From: Stratiolaelaps scimitus | Taxonomy: Eukaryota > Arthropoda > Arachnida > Mesostigmata > Laelapidae | Length of the DNA: 64,000 bases | Direction: 5' to 3' | Assembly (NCBI GenBank): GCA_019614645.1 | Contig: JABWDB010000071.1 | Span: forward strand, 310,001 to 374,000 | In this document: in pieces, positions 30,621 to 43,866 of the stretch | Numbering within the stretch: position 1 is the first letter of the stretch | How the letters are laid out: each line of letters starts with the position of its first letter | Translations under genes and position numbers: made by a program | The notes under the pieces: generated by a model | Databases searched by the model: none | What the model saw: only the letters and a program-made list of their open reading frames with translations | Told to the model about the DNA's origin: nothing

Positions 30621-32560
30621 TAAGACCACAGACAATCTACGGAACAAGTAATAGGCTAACTGGGCCTAAATTCGTCTGTCGTTACGATACAAGTGACCAC
30701 ACAGCTCTCGCATTAGTTGTTGAGTGGTTGGCACAAGCAAGGCACACAGCCCGTTCATATTTATCACCTGGTCAAAAAAACACCGAAACAGAAGCATCTA
30801 TCTAGTTATTCTTGGCAGAAACGCGAAACGCAGAAACAAAACACTCGCGTCCGTTTTGTGTTATAGTTAATCTCACATCATGCATGTCTACAATACAAAT
30901 CACTTTCATTGAGAAGGGTCTATCAGTAGACGTGTGGCGACGAAGCGAACACTATTTTTGACATTGTTCTTGTTTCTGATTGGAATCTTAAGAAGTAAGT
31001 TATCGTGAGTTAAGTAATCATGAAGAATATCTTGGATTCTTGTATGCATTTATTGCTGTATTACTACTAATTGTTTGTAATTTAAAAATATAGACGCCTT
31101 ACAGCTCTTCATCTTGTTTGCACATAAAAAACATGACAAAGTAGATGCGGTGCTAAAATGTTTTCAACAAATGTTTGGCAGAAAATTCCCCTAAAAAACG
31201 TTAAAAATGTGATTTGACGTAACTGTCGGACCAACTGACGGACGTCATGACGTTTAATGAAGGGAAGTGAACAAAATAGTTAGGTAAAATTTGAAAAGTT
31301 GCCTGTCCACTTCGTCTTCACTCATTCTTCACTCTCTCCCACTTTTATCACGAAGGATGATATGCTGAGTGATTATCCCAATAACTCACGTGTCTCAACC
31401 AGATAACCAAAAGGATGCCAAGCACTTGAATCAAATATCGGCGCAGATTGATGAAATGCGCATCGAACAGATTGATTAATTATCTTGGTGGACCCTATAA
31501 GCGAGCGAACGACGTTTTGAAACGAGAGCCAATGACAAACGAAGAAAATACCCATTTCATATATTTAGGGACATGGCCGCCATTTCGGCGGCTATGAAAA
31601 ACCAGCAGCACCGAATGCCGGATGTCGGAAAGGGGAAAATGCATTGTTGCCTTCCTAAGCAACATCATCCACACAAACAAAGCACACAGACACACAGACA
31701 GAGACTTTTATTCAAGGCGAGTCGCCTCAACGCTTTTTTCTGATGCATCCTTCCTTTGCTTGTGGCGGCGTATTCGCTATTTCGTCTTGGTCTGTTCTGC
31801 AACTGTTACTATATCCAGCAATTTAGTCTGTCGTAGATGACCGTGGCAAAGTAAAGAACGCCCCATGTAGAGAAGAATTGTAAGAGAGGGAAGCACCCGT
31901 TGGCGAGGGGAACTTCTGAAGAAACGCGCGACTGCGATCACACTGAAAACTTGTCATAGATATACGTGGGTTAGTTTATTGTGATGCTCTTCGCTTTAGC
32001 AATAAGCCGCCCCTTTCGTTATAACGAAAAGTCGAAGGACACTCAACAGATGAACAGTGCAAGTGAGGGTGCGCATCCTGCTACTGCTTTTGTTTAGAAC
32101 GGTGTATAATATTTAACCACTTCGTAAGGATACTACTGGAAGCTTGTTGGATCAGTTTTTTTCTGGGTAAGTAAATATGATGGTAATAATAATTGTAATA
32201 GGGGGACGAGTGTAGAAGTAGGCTTACCATTAACATCGATATTGATGCAGTTATTTCTAATATATATATATATATGGGACACATATAGGAAGTGTTTCGT
32301 TTCGACACTTCCATGACCTCGGTAAATATCTTGTGAAAAAACATATATAGTGAATATATACAAACAGCATTATTTTTATTATTATTATAGAGCAGTAGGC
32401 GGATAACATGTTCTAATATCAGTTAAAGATACCGAGGACTGAAACAAATTGCAACATACTGGTATATATTCTGCGTTTGGTCCACGACAATGGGGTACTG
32501 AAAATGCGCTATAATAATACAACTAGGTAAAATAAATGGTGGTGGGAATCATAAACTAAT
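30621..32560. other. No recognised gene
   Basis: Scattered short frames occur on both strands, and (TA)n lies at 32260-32275. Nothing recognisable is present. Confidence 0.35.
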
Positions 32561-32569
32561 TGGTGAAAG

Positions 32570-32910
32570 TCTGACCAAACTGGAAACAGTAAACGATCTG
32601 AAGATACGTTGATGGGCGGCAACAGTAAGGTTCAGTGAGAGCAGGTTAGGCACTTTTTTTCACAAAAGCGTTCGCTGTCATCTGCTGCTGGATCTTATGA
32701 AATTTTGCACTCAAATCCCCACCTACATACATGGAATACTTGTATAAATCACTGTTGTGATGGTGTTTATGTACGCGTGTGTAACATGAGATTCTGTAAA
32801 AAGGAAGATATGACTCTTTTTGAGAAAATGCAGCCTAAGTTCATACGCAGAGTTAAACGTAAATGCGGAGTTGACTATCAACAGTCCATCAGTTGGCAAG
32901 TTGAATGAAT
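32570..32910 (+). pseudogene. Possible LINE RT C-terminal relic
   Basis: Frames read VNDLKIR near 32590 and KEDMTLFEKMQPKFIRRVKR near 32805-32870. The latter resembles the conserved RT tail D..LIExVQRRFTRRV. The core is not legible. Assignment is weak. Confidence 0.35.
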
Positions 32911-33404
32911 GAAAAAATATAGCTGACACAGCTAAAGCGGACCACAAAAATAGGTGAAGACATGTTTGTTGGAATGTTCAATTACTATGCAGCAGAACGC
33001 GTACGACAAAGATGCATATTTGTAAAAGAAACGATGAGTCTGATATTGCCATTGAGTTTTATTTTTCAACGTTCACTAGAGACGGACGAGATGAACTAAG
33101 GAGCTTTGATTGCACGATGTGCATAATTTATAATAGTGATGCGTATCGTCACACAATCCATTCATCAAAAGGCCGATTACTAACCAACCACTCTTCGTTG
33201 CAAAATCATGGCGCAAATGATGTGCAGACCGATTCATTTTAATACACAACATCAGCAGTAAGCGGAAATAAAGACTAGCGTACAGAAAGGCTTTGGCCGC
33301 AAATTAAAGCATGTAAGTTGCTGTCATATGCACAGAGTCTAAAAGTGTTTGCAAGACATGGACCCATACTATTATACATGAGGCCATACTCTCTCTCTCT
33401 CTCT

Positions 33405-33650
33405 TTCTGGGCTCTACCTTGGGGGAAGGGTCGGGTCTAAATCGGTAAATAGGATCTCCGACTTCGTTCGTGGCGTATTTAGAACATCAGAGTATGTCTA
33501 TGCAATATGTGCATTGATCCTATCAAGCTCGTATTCAAGGGGCCTGAACAGCATTTTGCGTACGCTGCATCATCATCTTGCAGTACACTTCTCTCAATGA
33601 TCAAGTGGTCGAAGGGGATGGTTGCCCTTAACCCACAGACGATGGTTAAG
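33405..33650 (-). pseudogene. LINE RT scrap around motif C
   Basis: On the minus strand TIPFDHLIIERSVLQDDDAA runs into YAKCCSG; after a frameshift come PLEYELDRINAHIA and NTPRTKSEILFTD. The DD context followed by a helix with LDRIN and then NxxKT resembles motifs C-D of LINE RTs. A (CT)n tract lies at 33388-33406. Confidence 0.45.
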
Positions 33651-33659
33651 ATCTAGATG

Positions 33660-35455
33660 TCCGGCTTTCTGCCACACTAGCCCTTAATGAAAAGACTGAA
33701 TTTGCTTTATAAAGATGTTCCATTTTTGCTTTTACAGAAACATAATTTGGATTCTGTTATATATTGGTTTATTTTTTATAGCATTTTCTATAAATATCTC
33801 TATCCCGGTCTTTCTGTTATTTTCTTATTTCTCCCTTTAATGCGGTTGCGCTCTCACTCTATTCCATTTCTGTGCTTCGATTCTGTCTCATGTAAACCAT
33901 TATGTCAGACGAGTTGATTGGCCGATTCTTGGTATTTTTGTGCGTTATATCACTGGTGTGAATGTTTCTATGTTTGTAAAGCGGCTACAATTTGCTTGTT
34001 TCCTTATTTTTACTAAAAATAAATCTAAGATGTTTCTGGTCTGCCTGTAGTGGTAGCGATACCGAACGTACACTGGCCGCCTTACGCCACGATAGACCAG
34101 TTCGTTGTATGCTTTAAGATGAGTTAGTAGCTTGTTTTCGTAGCGTTGGGATTCCTGAGTCGAGGAACATAGTGGCGAGGAGACCGTGCGAGCGGCTGTA
34201 CCCGGCGCATGGCTCTAGCAATATCGATGTGCAAGCCTATGGCATCGTTAAATTAAACCGACCTCGTATGACACCTAGCCAGTAATTAAATTTCTCTTGC
34301 ATGAATCTATAATACGTCTCCAACTTTAAATTATCAGTTTATTTGATATAATCCGCAACTTGTTGGTTATTGACTTACTTATTTGTTAGTTATTTCGACG
34401 TTGTTATTGTGTGTTCTCGAGCGATAGCGTACTTGCTATGTTGCTGCCGTTATGTCGTCAGAGCTACACAGTGTGTGTGTTTTTAACTTCTTATCTACAC
34501 GAAATATGAAGTGCAGTTGATTAGAGCTATATTAATGCTGTACAATGTCGCTTGGTAACAAGCATATGTATACGTTGTTTGAGCGATCATTCACTTTCAT
34601 ATATCGTCAGAGTATAGAGAATGTGATTCACTGCGTCTGAGAGAAGCCGTTCCCTGATTTCACGACATAGAGCAATAGAACAGCTAATGCCGAGAACCCC
34701 CTGGGCCCTATTTCAATGTTGATTTCTTCCTTTGAATTCAAGGACAGAGACTGAAAGCAGGCTGTACACTATTTGATAACATCAACCATCGTGCTGGATT
34801 CCTTAGTATTTAGAGGCACAACTGATTTATTATGATCAGTGCAATTGACGGAAAGTTGGTGCGAGGTGAAACATTTAGAATTTGTCAGGGGGCGAAGAAC
34901 CAATAATGGTGAGTGGCAACTGGGGTGCGGAATTATTCCAGAAGCGCCTGTAACTACTAATCCACGACCACCTAGCCTAGAGTTATACTTATCGTGAGTA
35001 GCGAAACCTTCTCAGTAGCCTTTATGGGGTCTTCAAGGTCATCGATGTGAGTTATTTGTGTTTGAATGTTCCCGTAGTTCTTACGGTGGTTTCATTTCAA
35101 ATCACATTAAGTCATACATATCATCATTATGTATTTACAGTTTTGTTTTCATAACACGTTACAGAAAGTAGTCTTGAGTTTGTTTTTAGGTCACATAATT
35201 CTTAGCAAGAACTGTTTTGATAAAGAATAATGTTATCCTCCTTTTTCTTGGAAGTTAGTTTGAATCTCAAAGAACGAGTGGCACTAGTATGATGAAGTAT
35301 ATGATATACGGAATTGTAAGGTTATCATACCTACTCATCATCTAAATAGTGAAAAATAAAACCAATTATGAATGATGAGATCTGTTGTAGTTATTTCAGG
35401 TCAAAAATAAGAAAGTTTTTAAAACATTTGTTCCTTGAATTATCACTTTGATGTT
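33660..35455. other. No recognised gene
   Basis: AT-rich with small frames. A patch of higher GC lies at about 34050-34220 without a recognisable frame. Confidence 0.35.
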
Positions 35456-35457
35456 TG

Positions 35458-35722
35458 TTTTGCCTCGACAGGAGGACAAATTCCGACTATTCGCCACACT
35501 TCTATCTTTCAGATGCGTTCTAGTGTACCAAGAGTGTCAGACGCTGCGGAGAATCTTTGGAGTTCTTTATTATCTTTCTTTATCTGAAGATTCTTGCCAG
35601 GTACGCGTAAGGAAGAGAATAAGCAAAGGTGGCCTCGACAGGTCCTCATAGTAATACCTAAAAGTTAAGAGCTGAGGCCTGTCAGATAGGGGAACAGCTG
35701 AGGGTCAGCTCGAAAAACAGTT
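35458..35722 (+). repeat. SINE-like repeat, copy B (longest)
   Basis: It starts near GCCTCGACAGGAGGACAAAT. It continues GTCAGACGCTGCGGAGAATC, TTTGGAGTTCTTTATTATC, GATTCTTGCCAGGTACGCG, GTCCTCATAGTAATACCTAA and GAGCTGAGGCCTGTCAGATA, and ends GAGGGTCAGCTCGAAAAAC. This copy contains the undisrupted version of the site where the BEL/Pao element is inserted in copy C. It differs from copies A and C in the B-box region, where extra sequence is present. Confidence 0.78.
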
Positions 35723-36284
35723 TAGTTTACCACGAGTGTTGTTATTAAATTGAATACTTCAGCTGTTGTTTCTGTAGGCGAAAGGACCCACGAGTTGGCC
35801 AGAAAGTTGTATGGCCTAATTCTGTGGCCTACCTAACCTATAACTGTAATTGTCCTGGCACTCAAATCTTTGTTATTGAAAATCATAAAACTGTCCATCC
35901 GCTTCTTATAGACCAGACAAATAACCTAGTCCCCCATGAAATGGACATTGTGGCCCACTAAATGGACAATCTACATAACCGTAGCCAATTAATAAATATG
36001 GAATGAATAATGAATTAGTCTGGTTTAATCTTGAATATATTAGAAATATTGAAGTTCATTAAGTTTTTTTTTCATTTATCGCTTCGTTAATGCAATATAA
36101 ATTTAGTTATCTGGTTTGTTTCCTTGGTGCCTTGACACATATACAATACATATGCTTCAGGTCCGTTGATAAACAATTTCTTATTGTTTTGAGATGATCG
36201 CGAGACCTTATGTCATCATTCTTATGTCAGTTTCTCAGAAATTGTCACTATCAATTGTCACACCCCGCTGTGTGACATATAAGA
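35723..36284. other. AT-rich, no recognised gene
   Basis: Nothing recognisable. It precedes a LINE-type 3' tail and may be the decayed body of that insertion. Confidence 0.3.
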
Positions 36285-36355
36285 GAGCTTAAGCATTGTA
36301 AAATTGCAGCTCCTTTAATAAACCAATAAACATTTACCATTTACCATCATTATGA
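36285..36355 (+). repeat. LINE/SINE 3' tail motif
   Basis: It reads TATAAGAGAGCTTAAGCATT, then GTAAAATTGCAGCTCC, AATAAA and ATTTACCATTTACCA. It is the sense counterpart of the tail at 30049-30120. Confidence 0.7.
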
Positions 36356-39339
36356 GATTGCAATCATCTGCATGAATAATCAAATCTCTCATGCAACTTT
36401 AAGGGGGGGCGGGTACAAATACAAGTAACAACTCCAACTGGTTGTTGGCGCTACTCCTAGTACAACTAACATTGCTTTTGAAGTACTGTTTGAAGTAACA
36501 ACTGATTGGGTTCGCGTATGTAGATATACTTTGAGAGTTCAATTGCACTACGACCAAAGTTAAAGGCTTCCACCTTCTGTCTCTATCTGCCTGACCGAAA
36601 GCCTAAGTCTGAAGTCGACAAACAGGTTGTTCATTTTTCTCTTTTTCGTTGAGGGATCTTTCCAAGCTATTTTCCCTCGTTTTGAATTCGTAGCCACATT
36701 CCCGATATCTTCAAAGCTCAAACAGTCTACAGGGTAGTAAATGATATTTTGCGGTTGCAAGATATAAAGATGAGATTTCGCGTATCAACAAAAGTATCAA
36801 GTTTCGGAAAAAATTGAGGCTGATCTGGTAACTGAAGTAGCAATGTACACATTCAAATGCTGAAGCACAGCATGCCATAATCGAAATTTACTCTCATTAA
36901 CTATTGATAGCGAGCACAATACAAATTACATGCACACCAATTGTCATCTTACTAAAATGTATATAAAATAGACGTCACGATCATTTAATTATCCTTTTAA
37001 ACTAACTAATGTACGGAAAACAGAGCGAACGTGTATTAACAATTAAGAGGGGTCACATTCACCAAAGTTGAAGGCTCCTCTTAAATGGATAGCCCATGGC
37101 CCCAGTCTCTAAGCATACCAAAATAAAGATTGGACTGCTTATTTGTACATGTATAAAAAATATTTGTATTAAAAATTCTCCTTCGCGAGGATCTCCTGTA
37201 AGGGAGGATAACCTCTCTCCCAATGAATGTCAATATTTGAAGACTGAACTCCTAGTCCTCCTGGACTTTCGAAGGCCACAGGCCTAAAGTAATCTTGTTT
37301 CATTAATATAGCGTACTTTCTGTTGTTAGAAGAGTCAGCGGCGTTGTCTGCATAGACCGCCCATTGAAATTGGAAGAGATTCAGCTTGCTTGTTTTGGTA
37401 CAGCCAGACAAAATTGAATGTTTAGTAGAGAAGATAGACTCCACACATTGATCATTGAGTAAGTCAAGTTCTTCTGACATACCACAACTTCAGAGTATAT
37501 GTATAACTCCTACAACAGGCAACGAGTTTGTGATTAAAAACAAGCCCTTGTTTTCCAGCGTAACTCAAAGTATTTCGTAATGTAACTCTAAGCGAGGATG
37601 AAATCCATCGGTGAGCAATGGGCATCCTAAGATTTCGAAGATTTCGCTGCTAACCTTGCTGCATCCGAGAAGCAAACTGACAAGTGCATCAAATCTAGGC
37701 ACATGATCTCCGACTGCTTAAAGCATTACCTTAAGACGCAATGAGTTAAAAGCCTTGCGAAAATGAAGTTTCACCAAGATAGAAGGGCTTGATATGCTAT
37801 GTTCCAAGACCAAGCCGGCGAGGTCCCAAGTCTGTAGCAATATTCTCCCTAAAAGATCTACAGGAAAAGTTTGTTGCAATCCAGGTCTACGAACGAGCGA
37901 TAAGCCGAATTGACTTATCTTTTTTGGAAATTCGAAAAGGCGAGCACCAAATAAGACAGGTTAAATTTCTGGGACGGATTCTGATCTTATCATATCAACA
38001 ACTGCAGCTAGTGCGACTCCTAGTCTTGTTGCCATGTCTGCTAAGTCGGGGGATAATAAATCCCGAAGAGGCCGAGGGCATGAAACATCGCAGAACTCGG
38101 CTGAGCTAGGAAAGTCAAATCAAACACGGGGGCATATGGCAGCACAAATCAGCACAAACATAGTCCGCTATGGGGAGGGTATCTGTAGAACAAAGAATAC
38201 AATCTGCACCGATTATGTCCCCTTCAGCTAATTTTGAGGAAGCATCACGCGCGGTCGAGGAAAAGTGTGGAAGTGGATTACTATTATTATAGTTGTGGTA
38301 GTGATAGTGGTGGTCAGAATAAGTGATTAGTAAAGTTAAGTTGTTATAACTAGCTGCTGTTCCCCGGACATTACTCGTAGGGGCATTTCACGTTGTGATG
38401 ACTATCGGAGTACAACGCCATTCCCGTACATGCAAATGTATAAAAATAGATAGATCCTCTCAATACACTTTTGAAGAATTGATTTGCTCGGCGATGAAAG
38501 AAATTCCACTTACGGGCAGACAACTCCAAGTGGACGTTTGGATATTAGGATTGTTGTCGCAAAAGCACAAAGAGTTAGCTAAGTGTATACAAATAATGGC
38601 AACAAAAAGTCACTTGTCATCAGTTCTATGGCAAAAGGCTGGCACTGTATTAACATATAGAGGCGACGAGCATCGCAGAAGGGAAACTGAATAAGGATGA
38701 TCGAACGAACAGCTGTTGTACATGTGCTCCTGGTGTGGGATGCGACGATGAACCGTCTCCCATTAAGCGCCACCGTTTACCTCATTAAAGTCTGTTTAGC
38801 CTGTGCCTCTAACCAAGAAGCATCGTATAAGTGGCAAATAGGTGGAAACATTTGATGGGCGGTCTAAGGTAGGCCGTTTTCCGCCGTATCATTTAGCCAC
38901 TTGGCAGCGTAGAGGGGCAGGTTCACAGAAAAAACGGTCAGACAAATTTGATAATACGGCCCTTGTCCAGTGTTGTGGGTAGACGAGGCTCTTTGACCGT
39001 GGACAAACGGAACTTACTCCCATATACATAAAATAGCTCCTAATCTAACTTAACTCGAGCCGCCATGAGTATTAGAGTTACTGGAGGAGATGCATGGTCA
39101 GTTAGATTTAGAAATGAAATGAAATTTATTAAATGAAATAAATTAATCGATAAGCCTAAGAATATTACAGTTGAATCTGACCCACCATCACAATGGCTGG
39201 CGTCCCTTACCGCAATCCCGAAACGGAGCTCCATAGCAGTAGATGATCATCATACTTCAGTAATCAACACTAAAGAATGATGCTCATTTTGAGCCTGGTG
39301 TCATCTGGATCATATGATAAGAATGTCATGAAAAGGCGT

Positions 39340-39371
<32 letters not shown>

Positions 39372-42300
39372 CGGTGCACTTCCATCCGTAGTTTCTTGCT
39401 TGGTGGGACAACTGCAGTAGCTCTGTTGTTTCTGTGACTGTTTTCGCTTTTTGGCTGTGACTGTTTTTTTGGCTTATTGAAAATGCATTGCTGGTAAACG
39501 AAGAAGTGGGCACAACTTTAAATTCTCCACGTCGCCATTTTTACGGATTTCTCGTTACGAAGTCGAGCTGAGAGAGACTTCACCCTCGTGAATATTTTCC
39601 ATGTAGCCACGCCGGCTGCCGCCACGGTCACATGAACAATGAAGAAACGACGCGAAATGTTGAACAACTTTGAAATGTTTTCTTTTTTTCCCCTGTTCGC
39701 CTTTGACAGAATACGAGAGCAAAAACAAGCTGAACGCGCCAATAACCATTCGACACTTGTGCCGCATGCTGACTCTTAATTATGCATTCACAGTGAAATC
39801 GACCCTTTACGCTTCGTATCCTCACATACATTAAATCTGCAGTTCTTAAACTCGTTGCCCCTTGTGTAGACTTGTGTCTCCTCAACACGATCAGACTTTT
39901 CAAGCAGATTTAACGCACAAGACAGTCATTGAACATTATTATTATTTATCATTCTATTAGATATGCGATTTATGTTATTTAAATCTAATTCTATAGGCCT
40001 TTTTCTTAGTGTGATGACGCGTGCGCCATGTGTCAACAGACATTTTAGTATTATTATAATTATTATTAATGCTATGCATATTTCGGTTGAGTTGATATCA
40101 GTTCGAGTCTTATTATTAGTTGGTATGTAGTTATTCAACAAGCAGATGGAAAATCCATGGAAAATTATCGTACATCATGCATACATATATATAATGAATT
40201 ATTATTTTTTTCTTCCTGATATCATTACCATGATGGACGACACGAGCCATCTTCGATGTTAGTTCCGTTCTGCGACTACACTCACAATCAGATGTAACAA
40301 AATTATTACATCCAGAATTGCTAAGGTACACGCGACAAAACGGTTATGTTCCATGCCGTTAGTTTTGGTTCTCATCCGGTATGCACATTCACATAGACCA
40401 CGTGCACAGAATGGGGAAATATATCATTAAAAACTTGTGCCGCACACACAGCTTCAGCGCTTTTAGGAGTAACGTACGTGCTCTGCTAGAACTTTACTTT
40501 TGGAGCTTGTCGCGAGAGTGGTTCAACCTCTTCGGTTGACGACATTTCACAGAGCCGCATCATCTCTCTCACTGTCGCTGGATTATCTATGGGAAGTAAA
40601 TTTGATACAGCTCCTTCGATAGATCTTGTCTGAACTGAGAATGGCCAAGGAAGACATATAAAGTAATTTTACTTAGTTACTACGATGTTCAATAATGACT
40701 TGAAATGAAATTGACAAAACTTCATTAAGTTTATATAACCCTTCCAGCAATATTGTCAAGCGATAATAGTCTCCAAATAGGTTACCTTGCCAAGACGCGC
40801 ACAGTAGCCATGTATACCAACGGATATATGACTTGACGTTATATGCCGACCCCATTATTTTCTTGGGAGCTTTTGTTAGGAACTGAAAATGGCTGAAGTT
40901 GAAAGTCACAAATAAAAATATGATATGTCCCCTGGAGATAGACATAGCGAGCACAAGAGAACATGATTCTCAGCATCCCATCGCAGCATCAGAACACCTG
41001 CTCCCGTTTTGGTTGTTTTTTACTAGAATCGTGCGAATTCGCGAAACTATCGATTTTGCTATCTACACGAGGGCTACCGATTGGTACCAAATTCGGACTA
41101 TTTTTCTATTTGAAAAAAACGAACTTTTTGATTAAGACATTATATTTAACTTTTCACCCCCCATCAGTGGAAAACACAATAGATATAATAAGAAAAGATG
41201 GATAACTTTCCTTCTCCGATTTATCCCTCCAACGTTTTCGAGATAATCAGTCGCTATTTTGATCACACTGGAAAAAATCAAATCTCAGGAATTGGCAGAA
41301 CGAAACTCATTACCCAACTATCCTTAGCTTTCCATACAAGAAATTAAGCGTTTATTTTGGCAGACTCGTCTTGTGAGCAAACGATGATACATATGTATTA
41401 TGACAACCAATGGAGTTCTGAAAGAAATCTAAATCATTCTCAGAATAAGCATCACCATGTACCAAATTGGAAACTTCGTGCATACCTTTGGAGTAACGTA
41501 GTGTTCATTTAAAAAAAAGTCCTCAAATGCATAGAGCCGACACTGATATTGACCTTGGTTCCGTTCCCCCAATTGGCTCGTTGTAGACTCTAGCGAGTTA
41601 ATTTCTTTTGGAACAGGTCCAAACATAGAGTTGTCTCACTCCGCTTCTTCGTTCTTATATCAACGATGGTGGTGCGCAGCGAACGGCATTCCAACTAAAA
41701 ATTGCTTCAATAGAATTTACACTAACAAACGATGCGAGCGAATAATATTGTCGCCATTTGTGTTGAGATAAATATTCCAGGTAGGCCAGTGAACTCAATC
41801 AGTACGGTCACTTAGACAGGTTTCGGTTTAATTAAGAGTGCGACGAGGATTACGTAAAACATTTATAATTGTAAAGGCATGACCAAGTAAGCGGAAGCCG
41901 ATTCATGAATATGCTATATATATATAATGGAGAGTGCGGTGCAAAATATTTTGTTCTAAAGGGAAGCGTTGCGCTTTCGAAGTAAGCACTAAAACTGGCT
42001 TCGCAAAGGTGCCGCTCACCTTAGTGAAACTTTATCCAATTTGAAAGTTTCTATTGAAAATTAGTTAGTTACTCAGGTGGTCTCGGGGCCGATACAATTA
42101 ATGTGCAAAACAAGAATAAACGTCAGGAATTTCTGGTGCATTTCATTAGATAGAATTTACCAAAACTCACAAGTATGTTTTAGACCCGTATCTATCGGTA
42201 CCCAAAAACAACAGGCCGTACGTTAAGCAATTATTGGTGGCGCATACCATATCTCTATGCAGAACAATGGAATATGAGGGATTCTTGTCTCTCACAGCTT

Positions 42301-42585
42301 CAAAAGTAGACTTCACACCCCACTATTGAATTACCGTAATAACTACAACGGGATAGCGAGATGACACGTCAATAATATTACGCAATGACACAACTGATCA
42401 ATTCCAACATGGTGAATAAATTTGATCTACTCTCAATCTCATTACTATTTTTCATGTTTTATGGAGCCATTTGGACACGGCGCAACGAGCTCAAATCCTG
42501 TTTAAACTTCGCCAGGTAGGCGCACCTCTTGGTCCAAGTGAACCAAGTTCCAGAGATAGTGATGTCGCAATACTGAAAACGTTCT
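36356..42585. other. Long gene-poor stretch
   Basis: No protein, RNA or element was recognised. Open frames of 90-106 codons (37169-37480 minus, 37789-38109 plus, 38395-38694 plus) have no recognisable motifs. A CA/TA microsatellite lies at 39340-39371. Confidence 0.4.
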
Positions 42586-42589
42586 GTCA

Positions 42590-42770
42590 AACCATTTATC
42601 TGGCGTAGGGTAACTAACTCAGTCCCTGGCTCTTCTCTCAAGTCCTTAGAGACTTGCCCGATATCATTAAGAATCAGCATGCACAAGATGATGTGTGTTT
42701 CTCTTTGCCGATGATCTTGTGGTGTTGTCCAGGTTCACCCTCGGCAGTCCACTTTCTGGGCCTATGCGTG
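42590..42770 (+). pseudogene. LINE RT scrap (motifs B-C)
   Basis: One frame reads LSPWLFSQVLRDLPDIIKNQ (from about 42610). After a frameshift, FLFADDLVVLSRF follows (about 42695-42735). These match motif B (LLSPxLFxxYxNDLP) and the catalytic F/YADD box of LINE reverse transcriptases, in the right order and spacing. Flanks are not legible. Confidence 0.7.
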
Positions 42771-43830
42771 TAATAATCAGGTAAGCGATTAGACTGACAG
42801 AGAACTATAGTATGTCAATTCATTCATATACTAGGGGACTCTACCCGAGAGTCGTTGGGCGAGCCCAGCTCGAGAATTTCAGCTAAGTTTTTAGTACCGT
42901 ATACAAATATTGAGAAATGAGCTTTATCTACGATACGGCTATAGCTATTTTTGACCTCAATATTGCACCAACATCCTTGTTCGGAATCACACAGAAAAAA
43001 TCGCCTCGGTTATCGACTTTCTGTCATGTCAAGGTGCAACGCACTTTGCGGTGTTCTGCCAACCCCTGCCGTGATGTGATTTCGACAACTGAACTCTCAC
43101 GTCGTGCACTTATATTCCTCCACGACTTCGCAGATATGATATTCACTATTTGGTCGTTATTTACCTTGGCAGAGCATCAGACATGTGTAACGGAACATTG
43201 ACTGATAATTCTCACATTCGGGGTACTCACTGATAACGATTGCGATTTCGTGAAGCCGTCCTCTGCCTTTTGCAGAATCATCACGACTTTTGACAGAAGT
43301 GTGCCCAGATGTGCAGAGCCGAAAATATGTACGGTGTTGGAACGCAATTCAAGTCCCAAGAGAAACAAATTATTACATCAGTTCCAAATTGAAAAGCAAT
43401 CCTATGGATGCGCAACAATTTTAAACAAGCGATTTTAAGCCGTTTCTGCGTATGTCCGACCTACATGTTTCGTCATATGTATAAGGTAGTCCATATATAA
43501 GATAATTCACAACAATGCAAATATTTATAAACGTTAGTTTTTAATGGCAAATAGTCTAAGAGTTAAACTAATGGTCACTGACGCTGACCTGATTATCGGA
43601 TTTATGTGGAGACCGAAATCGATAAATCATTGTAAGTCCAACATCCTTTGCTCTATTAAGTTGGAATAGCAACACCGTTTAACTGACAGAAAGAACTCGA
43701 GACTATACATTGCCAGACTGAGATAACCATATTGTGGTTGGTTCATGCTGTTTGATATAGAGTCCCACTCTTTGAAGAAATCAACGATCACTTTCATTTC
43801 CTGAGTCGACCATATAACTTCAAATAATCA

Positions 43831-43866
<36 letters not shown>

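Noticed and set aside
30560..30680. Possible tRNA gene (GGTTCAATTCC on the minus strand)
   Set aside because: T-arm and acceptor stems do not pair, and the same sequence recurs in the dispersed repeat at 19.3 kb, so it is better explained as a SINE head.
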